NCBI GenBank assembly: GCA_003647645.1
Contig: QMNG01000006.1
Span: forward strand, 1 to 36,072
Length of the DNA: 36,072 bases
Origin: a candidate division Kazan bacterium
Lineage (GTDB): Bacteria; Patescibacteriota; Kazan-3B-28
Direction of reading: 5' to 3'
The position numbers were made by a program, and so were the translations under genes. Positions within the stretch are counted from its first letter, which is position 1. Every line of letters begins with the position of its first letter. This document shows, in pieces, positions 16,935 through 24,748 of the stretch. Under the pieces are notes generated by a model. That model was not told the origin of the DNA. It made no database searches and worked only from the letters and a program-made list of their open reading frames with translations.

Positions 16935-17312
16935 TCAATCGCTTGGGCCTTGCCCCCAGGGTGTACCGCCGGGAGTTGGCAACGGCGGCGGCTTGGCAGA
17001 TGCAGATGTTTGGTCACTAGGGCCTTGTTCCCAAGGAGTTTGTGTAGGCGGCAAGGGGACGGGCAGATCACCGGAGGAATTGCCACTACTTGTTGGCGGG
17101 GCAATTTTTTCAAACTCTTCTGTGTAATCACCTATCCAATCGCCATCTCCTGAAAAATCGTACGGCGAAATATTTGTTTCATTTGAGGGGGTGATAATAA
17201 ATCTGGTTTTCCCATCAGGAGCGCCCCTATAATAAATAACCACTACAACAACAAGACCAATGGCAACAATCACGCCGATAATCCAGTAGATATTATTGCG
17301 TACGAATTCCAT
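16935..17312 (-). CDS. Single-pass membrane protein with two PWxQGPSD motifs
   Basis: The 125-residue protein has an N-terminal transmembrane helix (about 9-28, IYWIIGVIVAIGLVVVVVIY), an acidic region (DFSGDGDWIGDYTEEFEK) and a Pro-rich tail that contains the block PLP...TPWEQGPSDQ and, about 28 residues later, PLP...TPWGQGPSD at the extreme C-terminus. The unrelated-sized 93-residue membrane protein at 2000 ends with the same motif. The tail therefore looks like a duplicated C-terminal module. No family is recognised. The gene is convergent with smpB (5 bp between stops). Confidence 0.7.
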   Translation of the reverse strand: MEFVRNNIYWIIGVIVAIGLVVVVVIYYRGAPDGKTRFIITPSNETNISPYDFSGDGDWIGDYTEEFEKIAPPTSSGNSSGDLPVPLPPTQTPWEQGPSDQTSASAKPPPLPTPGGTPWGQGPSD

Positions 17313-17386
17313 CAGCCGAATTATAACATTCCAGATGTAAAACCAATAATATATACTATTTTGTTAGAAGAATCCTAAAGAGCCGA

Positions 17387-17644
17387 CTATGATTTCGACA
17401 GATACTCTCGTAATAATTGTTTAATCATTGTTCTGCCTTTATTGCTTTTGAGATATCGCTCCCGACGTAATGCATCGAATTTATCGACAAAAGATTCATA
17501 GAATATCAGATCAAATGGTTTGCGTATTCGTGTAGATAAATTCTTGCCGGAATTATGATCTAAAATCCGCTGCTTGAGATTTTCACTGAATCCAACATAA
17601 AAATTTTCGTCTACTTTACTACGGAGAATGTAAACATAGTACAT
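17387..17644 (-). CDS. Small stand-alone GIY-YIG domain protein
   Basis: The 85-residue protein consists only of a GIY-YIG nuclease-like domain: YYVYILRS as the GIY element, FYVGFSENLKQRILDHNSG with the YVG element and the catalytic-type Arg, and FDALRRERYLKS with the conserved Glu region. It belongs to the UPF0213/YhbQ-like group, whose biological role is mostly unclear. A paralogue is partly present at the right end of the window (35832). It lies about 155 bp beyond the 3' end of tmRNA on the same strand. Confidence 0.85.
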   Translation of the reverse strand: MYYVYILRSKVDENFYVGFSENLKQRILDHNSGKNLSTRIRKPFDLIFYESFVDKFDALRRERYLKSNKGRTMIKQLLREYLSKS

Positions 17645-17658
17645 ATAAATATTATAAA

Positions 17659-17726
17659 GCCCCGGAACCAGTCACTCCATTCCGGCCACGCCCTGAACCC
17701 ACTGCTGTGGTTCCAGGGTTCGGGGC
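17659..17726 (-). terminator. Large structured hairpin downstream of ssrA
   Basis: On the minus strand GCCCCGAACC (17726-17717) pairs with GGTTCCGGGGC (17669-17659) around a structured interior, and TTTATAATATTT follows. It lies 73-140 nt past the mature 3' end of tmRNA, so it may terminate the precursor. Confidence 0.45.
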
Positions 17727-17754
17727 ACTCCCACTTTTCGATATTAATAATATA

Positions 17755-17775
17755 GTTCGTGGCGGCGCCACGAAC
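17755..17775. repeat. Perfect inverted repeat near the tmRNA 3' end
   Basis: Two 9-bp arms, GTTCGTGGC and GCCACGAAC, flank a 3-base loop. The stem word GTTCGTGG recurs at 17793-17800 directly at the tmRNA 3' end, so alternative pairings are possible in the precursor. Confidence 0.6.
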
Positions 17776-17798
17776 CTGAACCGAAGGTGAGTGGTTCG

Positions 17799-18202
17799 TG
17801 GTGGAGCTGGGGGGAATTGAACCCCCGTCCAGAGAATAATTTTTATAAACTTCTACATACATAGTCTATTTGGTTTGTATCCCCTACTGTTCACAAATAG
17901 ACAAAGCAACAATAGGATAAGTCGGATGAATCTTAGTTGTTGGCACCGACATCCAACAATGCAACTCGGCTAAATCGACGCCGATCACAACCTTGCCGAG
18001 TACAAGCTGAAATCAGCGGCACTAGAAATTAAGCCAGTGCTGGCGCGAACCGAAGTCCGCTAAATGCTTTATTGGCATTTGTAAGTTTGTCCGTTGTTTT
18101 ACCGCCGGTCCGGAGTGACCTCTGGTCCGGAGGACGCGTGAGCGAACATCCGCGATATGCAATCCATAAAAATCAATGTCCCTGTCGAAGCCAAACAGCC
18201 CC
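17799..18202 (-). ncRNA. ssrA: Transfer-messenger RNA
   Basis: The 404-nt RNA rescues stalled ribosomes. The 5' end GGGGCTGTTTGGCTTCGACAG is canonical, and the 3' end has the tRNA-like T-arm GGGGGTTCAATTCCCCCC and terminal AGCTCCACCA, with CCA encoded. The 5' GGGGCTG and 3' CAGCTCC form the acceptor stem. A reading frame consistent with a tag runs from GCC at 18076 to TAA at 18029 and encodes ANKAFSGLRFAPALA; the ALA end fits a protease recognition tag, while the exact resume codon is inferred. SmpB is encoded nearby. The RNA is transcribed from a TTGAAG-17-TATAAT promoter, divergent from the large surface-protein gene. Confidence 0.95.
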
Positions 18203-18212
18203 TTGTGTAGCG

Positions 18213-18241
18213 ATTATATACCACCAGAGCCAAAACTTCAA
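18213..18241 (-). promoter_or_regulatory. ssrA promoter
   Basis: On the minus strand TTGAAG (18241-18236) and TATAAT (18218-18213) are 17 bp apart, with the -10 about 10 bp before the mature tmRNA 5' end at 18202. Confidence 0.8.
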
Positions 18242-18271
18242 GTTTTTAATCATCCTCTATAGGTAGTACAA

Positions 18272-18300
18272 TTGACATTTAAGCATTTTTTTAGTATAAT
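18272..18300 (+). promoter_or_regulatory. Consensus promoter of the 1641-residue surface protein
   Basis: A perfect TTGACA (18272-18277) and TATAAT (18295-18300) are 17 bp apart; the spacer ends TTTTTTTAG exactly as in the promoter at 5581. The leader to the ATG at 18400 is about 93 nt. Confidence 0.87.
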
Positions 18301-18399
18301 AACTTAATAATCTCGGGGGATTCTAACCTGAAAATCCTTTGCATCAGCCGCCAAAAGCCAAAAATAAAATTAACCCTAAAAGCAAAAATTAAAATAAAC

Positions 18400-21300
18400 A
18401 TGCCAAACAACCTGCAAGTCAAACTCAAACGAGTTACCTCGGTGATAGCCACCGTTGCTTTAGTGTTGCAAGGTTTCTTGCCGGGAGGTTTTTTGAATAT
18501 CCAGCCGGCCCGGGCCGCCACCGGCACCTGGCATTTTACCGACCCAAACAACTACACATTGGGCAATGGAACGGTGGTTGGCGATACTTATGCGTTTGCA
18601 AGACTGGATCTGACGGCTTCATCAGATGATTTGGACAGTCACGGGCCAACCACAGATTTAATAGAAACAGACACAGCCGGCCGCATACTAGCGGGAGTTG
18701 GAGAGTGGCCCGCTCCCTACTCTACTAATTACGGAGATACCTGGACTCAGGACAATCCAATAGAAGGAGGAGGTGAGATTAGCACAATCAAGTTTACCAA
18801 AATTACTATGGGCCCAAATGAAGGACGGATCATCGGGGTGGGATACGACCCAGGCACCCCCGATGTTGGCGGATGGTCATACACTGACGACGATGGGGCA
18901 AACTGGACAGGCCACAACACTATAGCCGGAAGCACCAAGTGGGGAGCTGTCTATTATGAACCTATCACTGGCCGAGTTTGGGCAGGCACAAACGACCCAG
19001 ACAATGAAATATATTATTCCCTTGATGATGGTCTTAGTTTTATCAATGTAGACCAAGGCGATCTGTCCAATGTTCTAGAAATTCACGAGATTATTGCCGA
19101 TAGTAGCGGAGATACTATTTACGCAGCAGCCACTATTAGCGGATCTAGTTCAACCACTACATCTATTTTCTATACAACCGACACCGGTCTTACCTGGACA
19201 CAGGCCACCAGAGATACTGCCGGCACCGCCCACGCCAGTGTTTATGATCTGGCTGTCGATTCCAACGATTACATCTACGCCATAACTTCAGGCGCTCATA
19301 TTCTTAAGTCCACTGAGGCCTCGGGAACAGTTTTCAGCGAGGTCAGCATCAGCGACTTAAGTAATGCCCGCTCAATACACATAGACGGAAACGACGAGAT
19401 AATTATTTCCAGTGCGGGAGGTATAATCTATCGTTCATTCGACGGGGGCAATGATTTTATAAATCAAACAGCGGAATCTAGCGCTGACATTAGTTACGTC
19501 CATGCTCTGATCCGAATGTCCAACTACACTTACTTACTGGGGACTGAAGGACCGATGAGCAGCGGTAATGCCTATTCGGGCACCTTCAACAATACACAAA
19601 ATGAGACCACAGGACCGGTAATAACAACTAAATCCGGCACGGGTGTAATATTTTCCTCAATTTCCGCATTCAGTGAAACTTACCCCACTCCCAGCGAGAC
19701 ATCCACGGGCGTGAAATATCGAATTACCAATGACGATAATCAAGCCACCTGGTATTACTGGACAGGCAGCGAATGGGATGTTTCATCCGGCCTTGCCGAT
19801 ATGAACACCGCTGATACAATCAATACCAACATAGGCCAGTTTGACGACGATGTCGGCACAGGCACATTCCATTTTCAGGCATATTTAACCAATGCGGGTG
19901 GAGCGCATGTTAACGCGTCTGTAGCCTTAGATTATGTAGAGATTGAATATATTCTGGGAACAATTACTGTCACCGCGCCCAATGGTAACGAGGATTGGGG
20001 CGTAGGTTCAACCTATGACATTACCTGGACATCCGTAGGGCTGGGCAGCGGCAATATTATAGATATTACATACACAATCGAGGGACAAGATAGTCAAAAC
20101 ATCGTTGAAAACACCGCCAACGACGGCGCTTATGAATGGCAAATTCCCAATACTCCCGACTCACAAATTAAAGTAACCATCAGCAGCGGAGCCATCGAAG
20201 ACTCAAGCGACGACTATTTTACAATTAGCGTTCCCGGGGGCAATGACAGTGATGGAACGAAGCCAACATCATCCATAAACCCCCTGCCCCAATATACGGG
20301 CGAAGCGGAATTCACCATCAGTGTGGCTGCCTCAGATAATGTGGGGGTCAGCTCGGTTAAACTTTATTACAGCAACCAGAGTGAAATTAACCACCAATTG
20401 TGGGGCACGGACAATAGCGCTCCCTTTAACTTCACATTTAACGCTGCCGGTCAATCTGCCTGGGGAGATGGCAGATATAATTTTTATGCCTGCGCTGAGG
20501 ATTTCAGTGGCAACAGTGACTGCGCAGACAAGAATCTGCCTTTTGATGGAGAAACTTTGCCAACAATCGAGGCATACACAATTGTTGATACAATAGCTCC
20601 CCACATGCAGAGCGCCATCCCCAGCAATTTAAATACCAGAACAAGTGCTGACCAAGATGTGGCTATTGGTTTTTCTGAGGCCATAGACACAGCCACATTT
20701 GCCTACCAGCTCTACGCGACAGAAACAGAGGAAAGTGTCACCGGCCTGGAAACGGTCTGGTCAAACAACAACCAACAAGTCAGCATAAAGCACCCCACTC
20801 TCGAATACGATACATGGTATACCTTTAAAATCGTAAATGCCAAGGATTTGGCGGGCCATAACTTGGTAGAAAATTCCACACCGCTGGAGTGGTATTTCAA
20901 GACCATCGTTAAGCTGGACCCTGATTTGACTAACTCGACTATCAGGGCGGCCAAGGGAACCAATCCCGACGGAAGTTATAATACCGGCGATGTCGTCAGC
21001 TACACTATCACGCTGACAAACACCAGCGATTTACCCTCATCTAATACCGTTGCAACGTTAACTTTGAACAAGTTTTTGGTTTACAAAGTTGGCAGCGCCG
21101 ACTCAACCAGCGGCACGGTTTCCCTTCAGCAGCAAAACGGACAAGTTACCGGCCTCAGGTGGAATGGAGTTGTCAGCCAAGGAAGCGACGCCACAATCAC
21201 ATTTCAGGCAATTATAGACGAAACAGTTGATAGTTTTCAGATTCAGCAACAAGTAGTAATTGCAGACGGCATTAATCCTGATTATGTTCCGGCTCCGGCT

Positions 21301-23325
21301 ATTATTAATATTGCCTCTGCCGCCAATTTCAGCGAATCTACCATTACAGTCAATAAAACCGAGGCACCCGTTGGCAGTTCTCTTCACTATGAAGTGACAA
21401 TTAAAAATACCGGCAGCACTATAGCACAGGCAGCTGTATTTAACACTTTACCAAGTGAAACAACCTACATACCGGGAACACTCAGAAGCGAGTCTGACCG
21501 ATTGGTAGTCAGTTACAATAACGTGCTGAATCGAGTTGAGACAATTGCAATTATCCCGATTGGCGGATCAATATCATTCAGCTACTCGGCTTTAATCAAA
21601 CCTCATTACGAAACCGGTTACATTATTGTTAATTCAGTCACTGCACAGGATATCACCAGCTCGAGCGAGGTATTTTCTATGCAGACCGAAACCAAGATAG
21701 ATAACACAATTCTACTGTCGCCGGAGTTGTCTCAAGTCCTCCCCGTTCCAAACGCTACCGGCTTGGCATTGGACACCGAAGTTGATTTGGATTTTAATGT
21801 TGAGCTGAACCCATCAACTTTTCAGTTTACAGTTGGCTTCAAATACTACAATCAGCAACAAAATATCAGCGGCTGGCAGGCCCATTGGTCCAATGGAAAT
21901 ACTCATGTCAAACTAAAGCCCCCCAGTAATTTGGCCGTCGGCGCCACTTACGTTATAGATATCACCAATGCCGAAGATGTGGCCGGCAATATTCTGGCTG
22001 AATCAACTTTTCCCAAGAAATGGACGTTTACAACTGTTAGCCCTTCCATAACTGTATCGGAAACGGAGCCGCTGAAAATGGTAGAGCAGGGCCATTTGGA
22101 GGGGCCTATCATCGTTCAAATAATTGACACTACAACTGGAGAACCATATGTAACCCCGGACAATTTAACAATCAGCGTCCATACCACAAGCCCCACGGGG
22201 GAGATTATGTTAAAAGATCCAGACGGTACATACCGCCCGACGGCACATGTTAGGATCGCAGCTAACACGTCCGAATCCGCGTTTTATTACAGAAACTCCC
22301 GAGCGTCTCTGCCTGGTTTTGACACTTTAACTTTGTTTGAAAATCCATCACTCGGTTTCCCTGATGTGCAGATGCCAATCGTTGTCACCGACACACCGGT
22401 TACGACTACCCCTAAAGACACACTGGACATTTCCCTCCCCAGTCGAGAAATAGAAAATACTGACACTTTTAGCGAACCGCTATTAGTCAAGGCCAAGGAC
22501 ATATTCGGCAACTCAACCCAATTGCCCGAGATATTGTACTTCTACAGCCAGTCTAAAACCGGCAAATTTTATGACGGCAGTCTGAAAGAGTTGCCGACCG
22601 GCGTCCAAGTTCAAAATATCGGTCCGACAAATAACGTTCAGTATTTCAAATCAGAGAGTCCCCTAAATTCGGCCGTGTTTTATTATCGTGATATAACGCC
22701 CGGCGCAAGCATCATCACAATTTCAGATAATCCGCTCTCAGACAAAAAGACCGGTTGTGTAATTACTGCCCCTGACACCGGTTTCCGCAATGCCAGCGCA
22801 GTGCTGGAAGTTTTGGAGTCAATAGAATTCCACCAAAAACAGCCAGCGACCGCTAGATTGGCCAACATCATAGCCATCAACGACAACAGTGACCGCGTGC
22901 TTGATCATATTAAAATACTTCCCACAAGCACTCAGATGTTACCCAATACATCTAAGACATTCTACGCCCAAGGTTATGACACTCAGGGACGTGCAATTGA
23001 AAATTTGGTCTTCAAATGGTATACACCATCAGATGGCGGAACAATTAGCACCGATAGCTCAGATAAAATTGTCTTCACGGCCAATGCGACCATCGGCACC
23101 TTCTATGATGCAGTGATGGTAGTGGCTATGTATAACGGCGAAATCAAGTACGCAACCAGTGATGTAACAATTACCGACATAGTTAAATACGAACAGCCAA
23201 CCACCCTGCCGGTTAGCGGCTGGAATGGTCTGCAAATTGTGTTTATGGTCCTGACTCTCATAGCGGCCGTGCTTCTGGCTTGGGTTGAACACTACGACAA
23301 AGTCCATTTCAAGCCTAAAGATTAG
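18400..23325 (+). CDS. Large multidomain surface protein with LPVSG C-terminal sorting-type signal
   Basis: The 1641-residue protein has a signal peptide (about 1-40, ending QPARAATG). Residues about 75-400 carry repeated Asp-box/BNR-like motifs (YSLDDGLSF, YTTDTGLTW, YTDDDGANW, RSFDGGNDF), indicating a beta-propeller. Then come a KNH-like module (about 521-610, APNGNEDWGVGSTYDITW), an Ig-like module (about 620-707), a Big_5-like domain (about 733-836), two DUF11-like domains (about 840-1100), a second Big_5-like domain (about 1106-1213) and further Ig-like modules. The C-terminus is LPVSG (residues 1603-1607), a hydrophobic helix and a short charged tail (HYDKVHFKPKD), the layout of sortase substrates, with Ser in place of Thr. 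Cell-surface adhesion is the likely role. No sortase gene is in the window. Confidence 0.85.
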   Translation: MPNNLQVKLKRVTSVIATVALVLQGFLPGGFLNIQPARAATGTWHFTDPNNYTLGNGTVVGDTYAFARLDLTASSDDLDSHGPTTDLIETDTAGRILAGVGEWPAPYSTNYGDTWTQDNPIEGGGEISTIKFTKITMGPNEGRIIGVGYDPGTPDVGGWSYTDDDGANWTGHNTIAGSTKWGAVYYEPITGRVWAGTNDPDNEIYYSLDDGLSFINVDQGDLSNVLEIHEIIADSSGDTIYAAATISGSSSTTTSIFYTTDTGLTWTQATRDTAGTAHASVYDLAVDSNDYIYAITSGAHILKSTEASGTVFSEVSISDLSNARSIHIDGNDEIIISSAGGIIYRSFDGGNDFINQTAESSADISYVHALIRMSNYTYLLGTEGPMSSGNAYSGTFNNTQNETTGPVITTKSGTGVIFSSISAFSETYPTPSETSTGVKYRITNDDNQATWYYWTGSEWDVSSGLADMNTADTINTNIGQFDDDVGTGTFHFQAYLTNAGGAHVNASVALDYVEIEYILGTITVTAPNGNEDWGVGSTYDITWTSVGLGSGNIIDITYTIEGQDSQNIVENTANDGAYEWQIPNTPDSQIKVTISSGAIEDSSDDYFTISVPGGNDSDGTKPTSSINPLPQYTGEAEFTISVAASDNVGVSSVKLYYSNQSEINHQLWGTDNSAPFNFTFNAAGQSAWGDGRYNFYACAEDFSGNSDCADKNLPFDGETLPTIEAYTIVDTIAPHMQSAIPSNLNTRTSADQDVAIGFSEAIDTATFAYQLYATETEESVTGLETVWSNNNQQVSIKHPTLEYDTWYTFKIVNAKDLAGHNLVENSTPLEWYFKTIVKLDPDLTNSTIRAAKGTNPDGSYNTGDVVSYTITLTNTSDLPSSNTVATLTLNKFLVYKVGSADSTSGTVSLQQQNGQVTGLRWNGVVSQGSDATITFQAIIDETVDSFQIQQQVVIADGINPDYVPAPAIINIASAANFSESTITVNKTEAPVGSSLHYEVTIKNTGSTIAQAAVFNTLPSETTYIPGTLRSESDRLVVSYNNVLNRVETIAIIPIGGSISFSYSALIKPHYETGYIIVNSVTAQDITSSSEVFSMQTETKIDNTILLSPELSQVLPVPNATGLALDTEVDLDFNVELNPSTFQFTVGFKYYNQQQNISGWQAHWSNGNTHVKLKPPSNLAVGATYVIDITNAEDVAGNILAESTFPKKWTFTTVSPSITVSETEPLKMVEQGHLEGPIIVQIIDTTTGEPYVTPDNLTISVHTTSPTGEIMLKDPDGTYRPTAHVRIAANTSESAFYYRNSRASLPGFDTLTLFENPSLGFPDVQMPIVVTDTPVTTTPKDTLDISLPSREIENTDTFSEPLLVKAKDIFGNSTQLPEILYFYSQSKTGKFYDGSLKELPTGVQVQNIGPTNNVQYFKSESPLNSAVFYYRDITPGASIITISDNPLSDKKTGCVITAPDTGFRNASAVLEVLESIEFHQKQPATARLANIIAINDNSDRVLDHIKILPTSTQMLPNTSKTFYAQGYDTQGRAIENLVFKWYTPSDGGTISTDSSDKIVFTANATIGTFYDAVMVVAMYNGEIKYATSDVTITDIVKYEQPTTLPVSGWNGLQIVFMVLTLIAAVLLAWVEHYDKVHFKPKD

Positions 23326-23342
23326 AACATACGGAGCAGAAA

Positions 23343-23370
23343 ATATTCTATACTAAATATTGGATACCAA
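23343..23370. repeat. Degenerate heptamer repeat before the 168-residue gene
   Basis: Units ATATTCT, ATACTAA, ATATTGG, ATACCAA end four bases before the ATG at 23375. They resemble the arrays before prfA and gmk. Confidence 0.65.
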
Positions 23371-23374
23371 GATA

Positions 23375-23881
23375 ATGAGAAAATTTCTACATCATTTCAG
23401 ACGCGACAGAAAATATTTCCGACACGATCGGTGGACGGTGTTTGGCATATTGGCTGCGGTTACCCTGCTTGTGCTGCTTGTCAACTGGACTCGCCTGTCG
23501 ACTCCCAAGGACAGCAATCTGGTTCTGACAGTTAGCAAAACCGCCATCAGTGAAAATGTAATTCCGGCAGACGGAAGTACATTCAGCAATGTCGGAATTT
23601 GGGTTCAGGACCAAAACGGACTGCCAGCCGATTCGGTCTGGATCGGATTAAAAATATACGAGCCGTCCCTAAGGACACCCGCTATGACTTACCTTGATTG
23701 GTATAGCCCTGAACCCGAAAGGGCGTTCTATCAAACTAACCGGGGCGGATGGGTGGAATTTCCGATCGCGTCGAAGATCGCCGGCGAAATCGAATATCAT
23801 ATTTATACTGCCGATCCAAAAGCTCCACAAAATCAAAAATACCAGAATCTAAATTCTAGCTTTGTAGTTACCTTCGAATAA
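23375..23881 (+). CDS. Membrane-anchored Ig-like (Big_1-type) protein
   Basis: I start at the ATG at 23375 (MRKFLHHFRRDRK) rather than the upstream TTG of the track, giving 168 residues. A strongly basic cytoplasmic stub leads into one transmembrane helix (about 20-37, VFGILAAVTLLVLLVNW). The outer part, beginning LVLTVSKTAISENVIPADGSTFSNVGIWVQDQNG, resembles one invasin-like bacterial Ig (Big_1) domain. It follows the 1641-residue gene by about 50 bp and is probably co-transcribed with it. A hairpin terminator follows at 23950. Function is unknown; a surface companion of the larger protein is a reasonable inference. Confidence 0.72.
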   Translation: MRKFLHHFRRDRKYFRHDRWTVFGILAAVTLLVLLVNWTRLSTPKDSNLVLTVSKTAISENVIPADGSTFSNVGIWVQDQNGLPADSVWIGLKIYEPSLRTPAMTYLDWYSPEPERAFYQTNRGGWVEFPIASKIAGEIEYHIYTADPKAPQNQKYQNLNSSFVVTFE

Positions 23882-23949
23882 AATTCCTAATATCCCAAAA
23901 ATTTCTGCTTCGTTTGATGGGGTGAGGGCGTTAAAAAACAGATTCTATT

Positions 23950-23971
23950 CAACGGCTCATATGAGCCGTTG
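23950..23971 (+). terminator. Palindromic terminator, AACGGCTCA stem copy 1
   Basis: AACGGCTCATATGAGCCGTT is a perfect palindrome flanked by a further C-G pair and followed by TCATTTTT. It lies 68 bp after the 168-residue gene. The same stem word is found at 33594 and 35074. Confidence 0.65.
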
Positions 23972-24022
23972 TCATTTTTAAGCATCTCCTCCCCTTTGCG
24001 AAGCAAATACTCCCCATTGAAC

Positions 24023-24134
24023 AAATTGTTTAAGCTAATTAGAAAATCACCAAGTTTGGATGAGCATGTTTGAGCCGTAGGCGAGTTTGCGGTTAAACCC
24101 AGACAGGGTGATTTTATATTTTGGCTAACAATTT
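24023..24134. repeat. 112-bp MITE-like element with imperfect inverted ends
   Basis: The left end (24023-24051, AAATTGTT...AAAATCACC) and the right end (24107-24134, GGTGATTTT...TAACAATTT) are imperfect inverted repeats of about 28 bp around a 55-bp core that contains a smaller GTTTGAGCCG...CGGTTAAAC inverted repeat. No coding capacity. The non-coding stretch 23882-24211 holds this element plus two hairpins. Confidence 0.5.
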
Positions 24135-24157
24135 ATGAATAGGGTGTTCTTTTTTGC

Positions 24158-24185
24158 GTCTCTTTTTGGACAAGCAAAAAGAGAC
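24158..24185. terminator. Stem-loop near the 3' end of the RNase HI gene
   Basis: GTCTCTTTTTG and CAAAAAGAGAC form an 11-bp perfect stem with a 6-base loop, 27 bp past the RNase HI stop. TTTTTT lies on the plus-strand 5' side rather than after the stem, so termination is uncertain. Confidence 0.4.
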
Positions 24186-24211
24186 CGTTGGTGAAGCACA
24201 ACGCTGCGCTT

Positions 24212-24631
24212 CTAAACATGCTTATCCAGCTCCTCATTTACCAACATATCGGCTTCTGCATTTTCTTCGCGCGGAATGTGCGTGTAGGTAATTTTTCTAA
24301 ACGGCAGACTCAGCTTATTTACCTGTTCAAATAACGGCTTTAGGCCCTTATTTTTTACTTTATAATTTCCCTTCAACTGTTTAACGATAAGTTCGCTATC
24401 CAGATACGCATGTATTTCGATGTTTTCCAGCGGCAGCTCTGCCAATTCAACAACCAATTCCAGCGCCCGGATTAAAGCAGCATACTCGGCCACGTTATTA
24501 GTGGCCTCCCCCAAATAGCTGGAAGCTGTTTTTATCTTTTTCTTCTGAGCATCCAAAATCACAACCCCTGTCGCTGCCGGACCGGGATTTCCCCGAGCTC
24601 CTCCGTCGGTGTATATGTAGTATCTGGCCAT
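24212..24631 (-). CDS. rnhA: RNase HI family protein
   Basis: The 139-residue protein matches the RNase HI fold, which cleaves the RNA strand of RNA-DNA hybrids. The first strand with its catalytic Asp is YYIYTDGGARGNPGP; the Glu is in NNVAEYAALIRAL; the second Asp is in AYLDSELIVKQL; the last acidic residue is in REENAEADMLV. The helical basic protrusion of E. coli RNase HI is short, so it belongs to the compact RNase HI-like group. It lies alone on the minus strand between two large surface genes. Gene symbol assigned by family. Confidence 0.87.
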   Translation of the reverse strand: MARYYIYTDGGARGNPGPAATGVVILDAQKKKIKTASSYLGEATNNVAEYAALIRALELVVELAELPLENIEIHAYLDSELIVKQLKGNYKVKNKGLKPLFEQVNKLSLPFRKITYTHIPREENAEADMLVNEELDKHV

Positions 24632-24674
24632 AGCCTTATTAAACTAGCTTTCCTCAAAGAACTCAATGTATCAA

Positions 24675-24703
24675 TTGACAAAAGGATAAAAATATGATAC
24701 AAT
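24675..24703 (+). promoter_or_regulatory. Promoter of the 2261-residue protein gene
   Basis: TTGACA (24675-24680) and TACAAT (24698-24703) are 17 bp apart. The leader to the ATG at 24749 is about 38 nt. Confidence 0.75.
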
Positions 24704-24748
24704 GATGATACTAGAAAGATTGTTTCCAAAACAAAAACAAACACGAAA

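Noticed and set aside
17611-17862. 83-residue minus-strand ORF over the tmRNA 3' end
   Set aside because: Lies in the tmRNA tRNA-like domain and its structured trailer.
18072-18266. 64-residue plus-strand ORF
   Set aside because: Antisense to tmRNA and its promoter.
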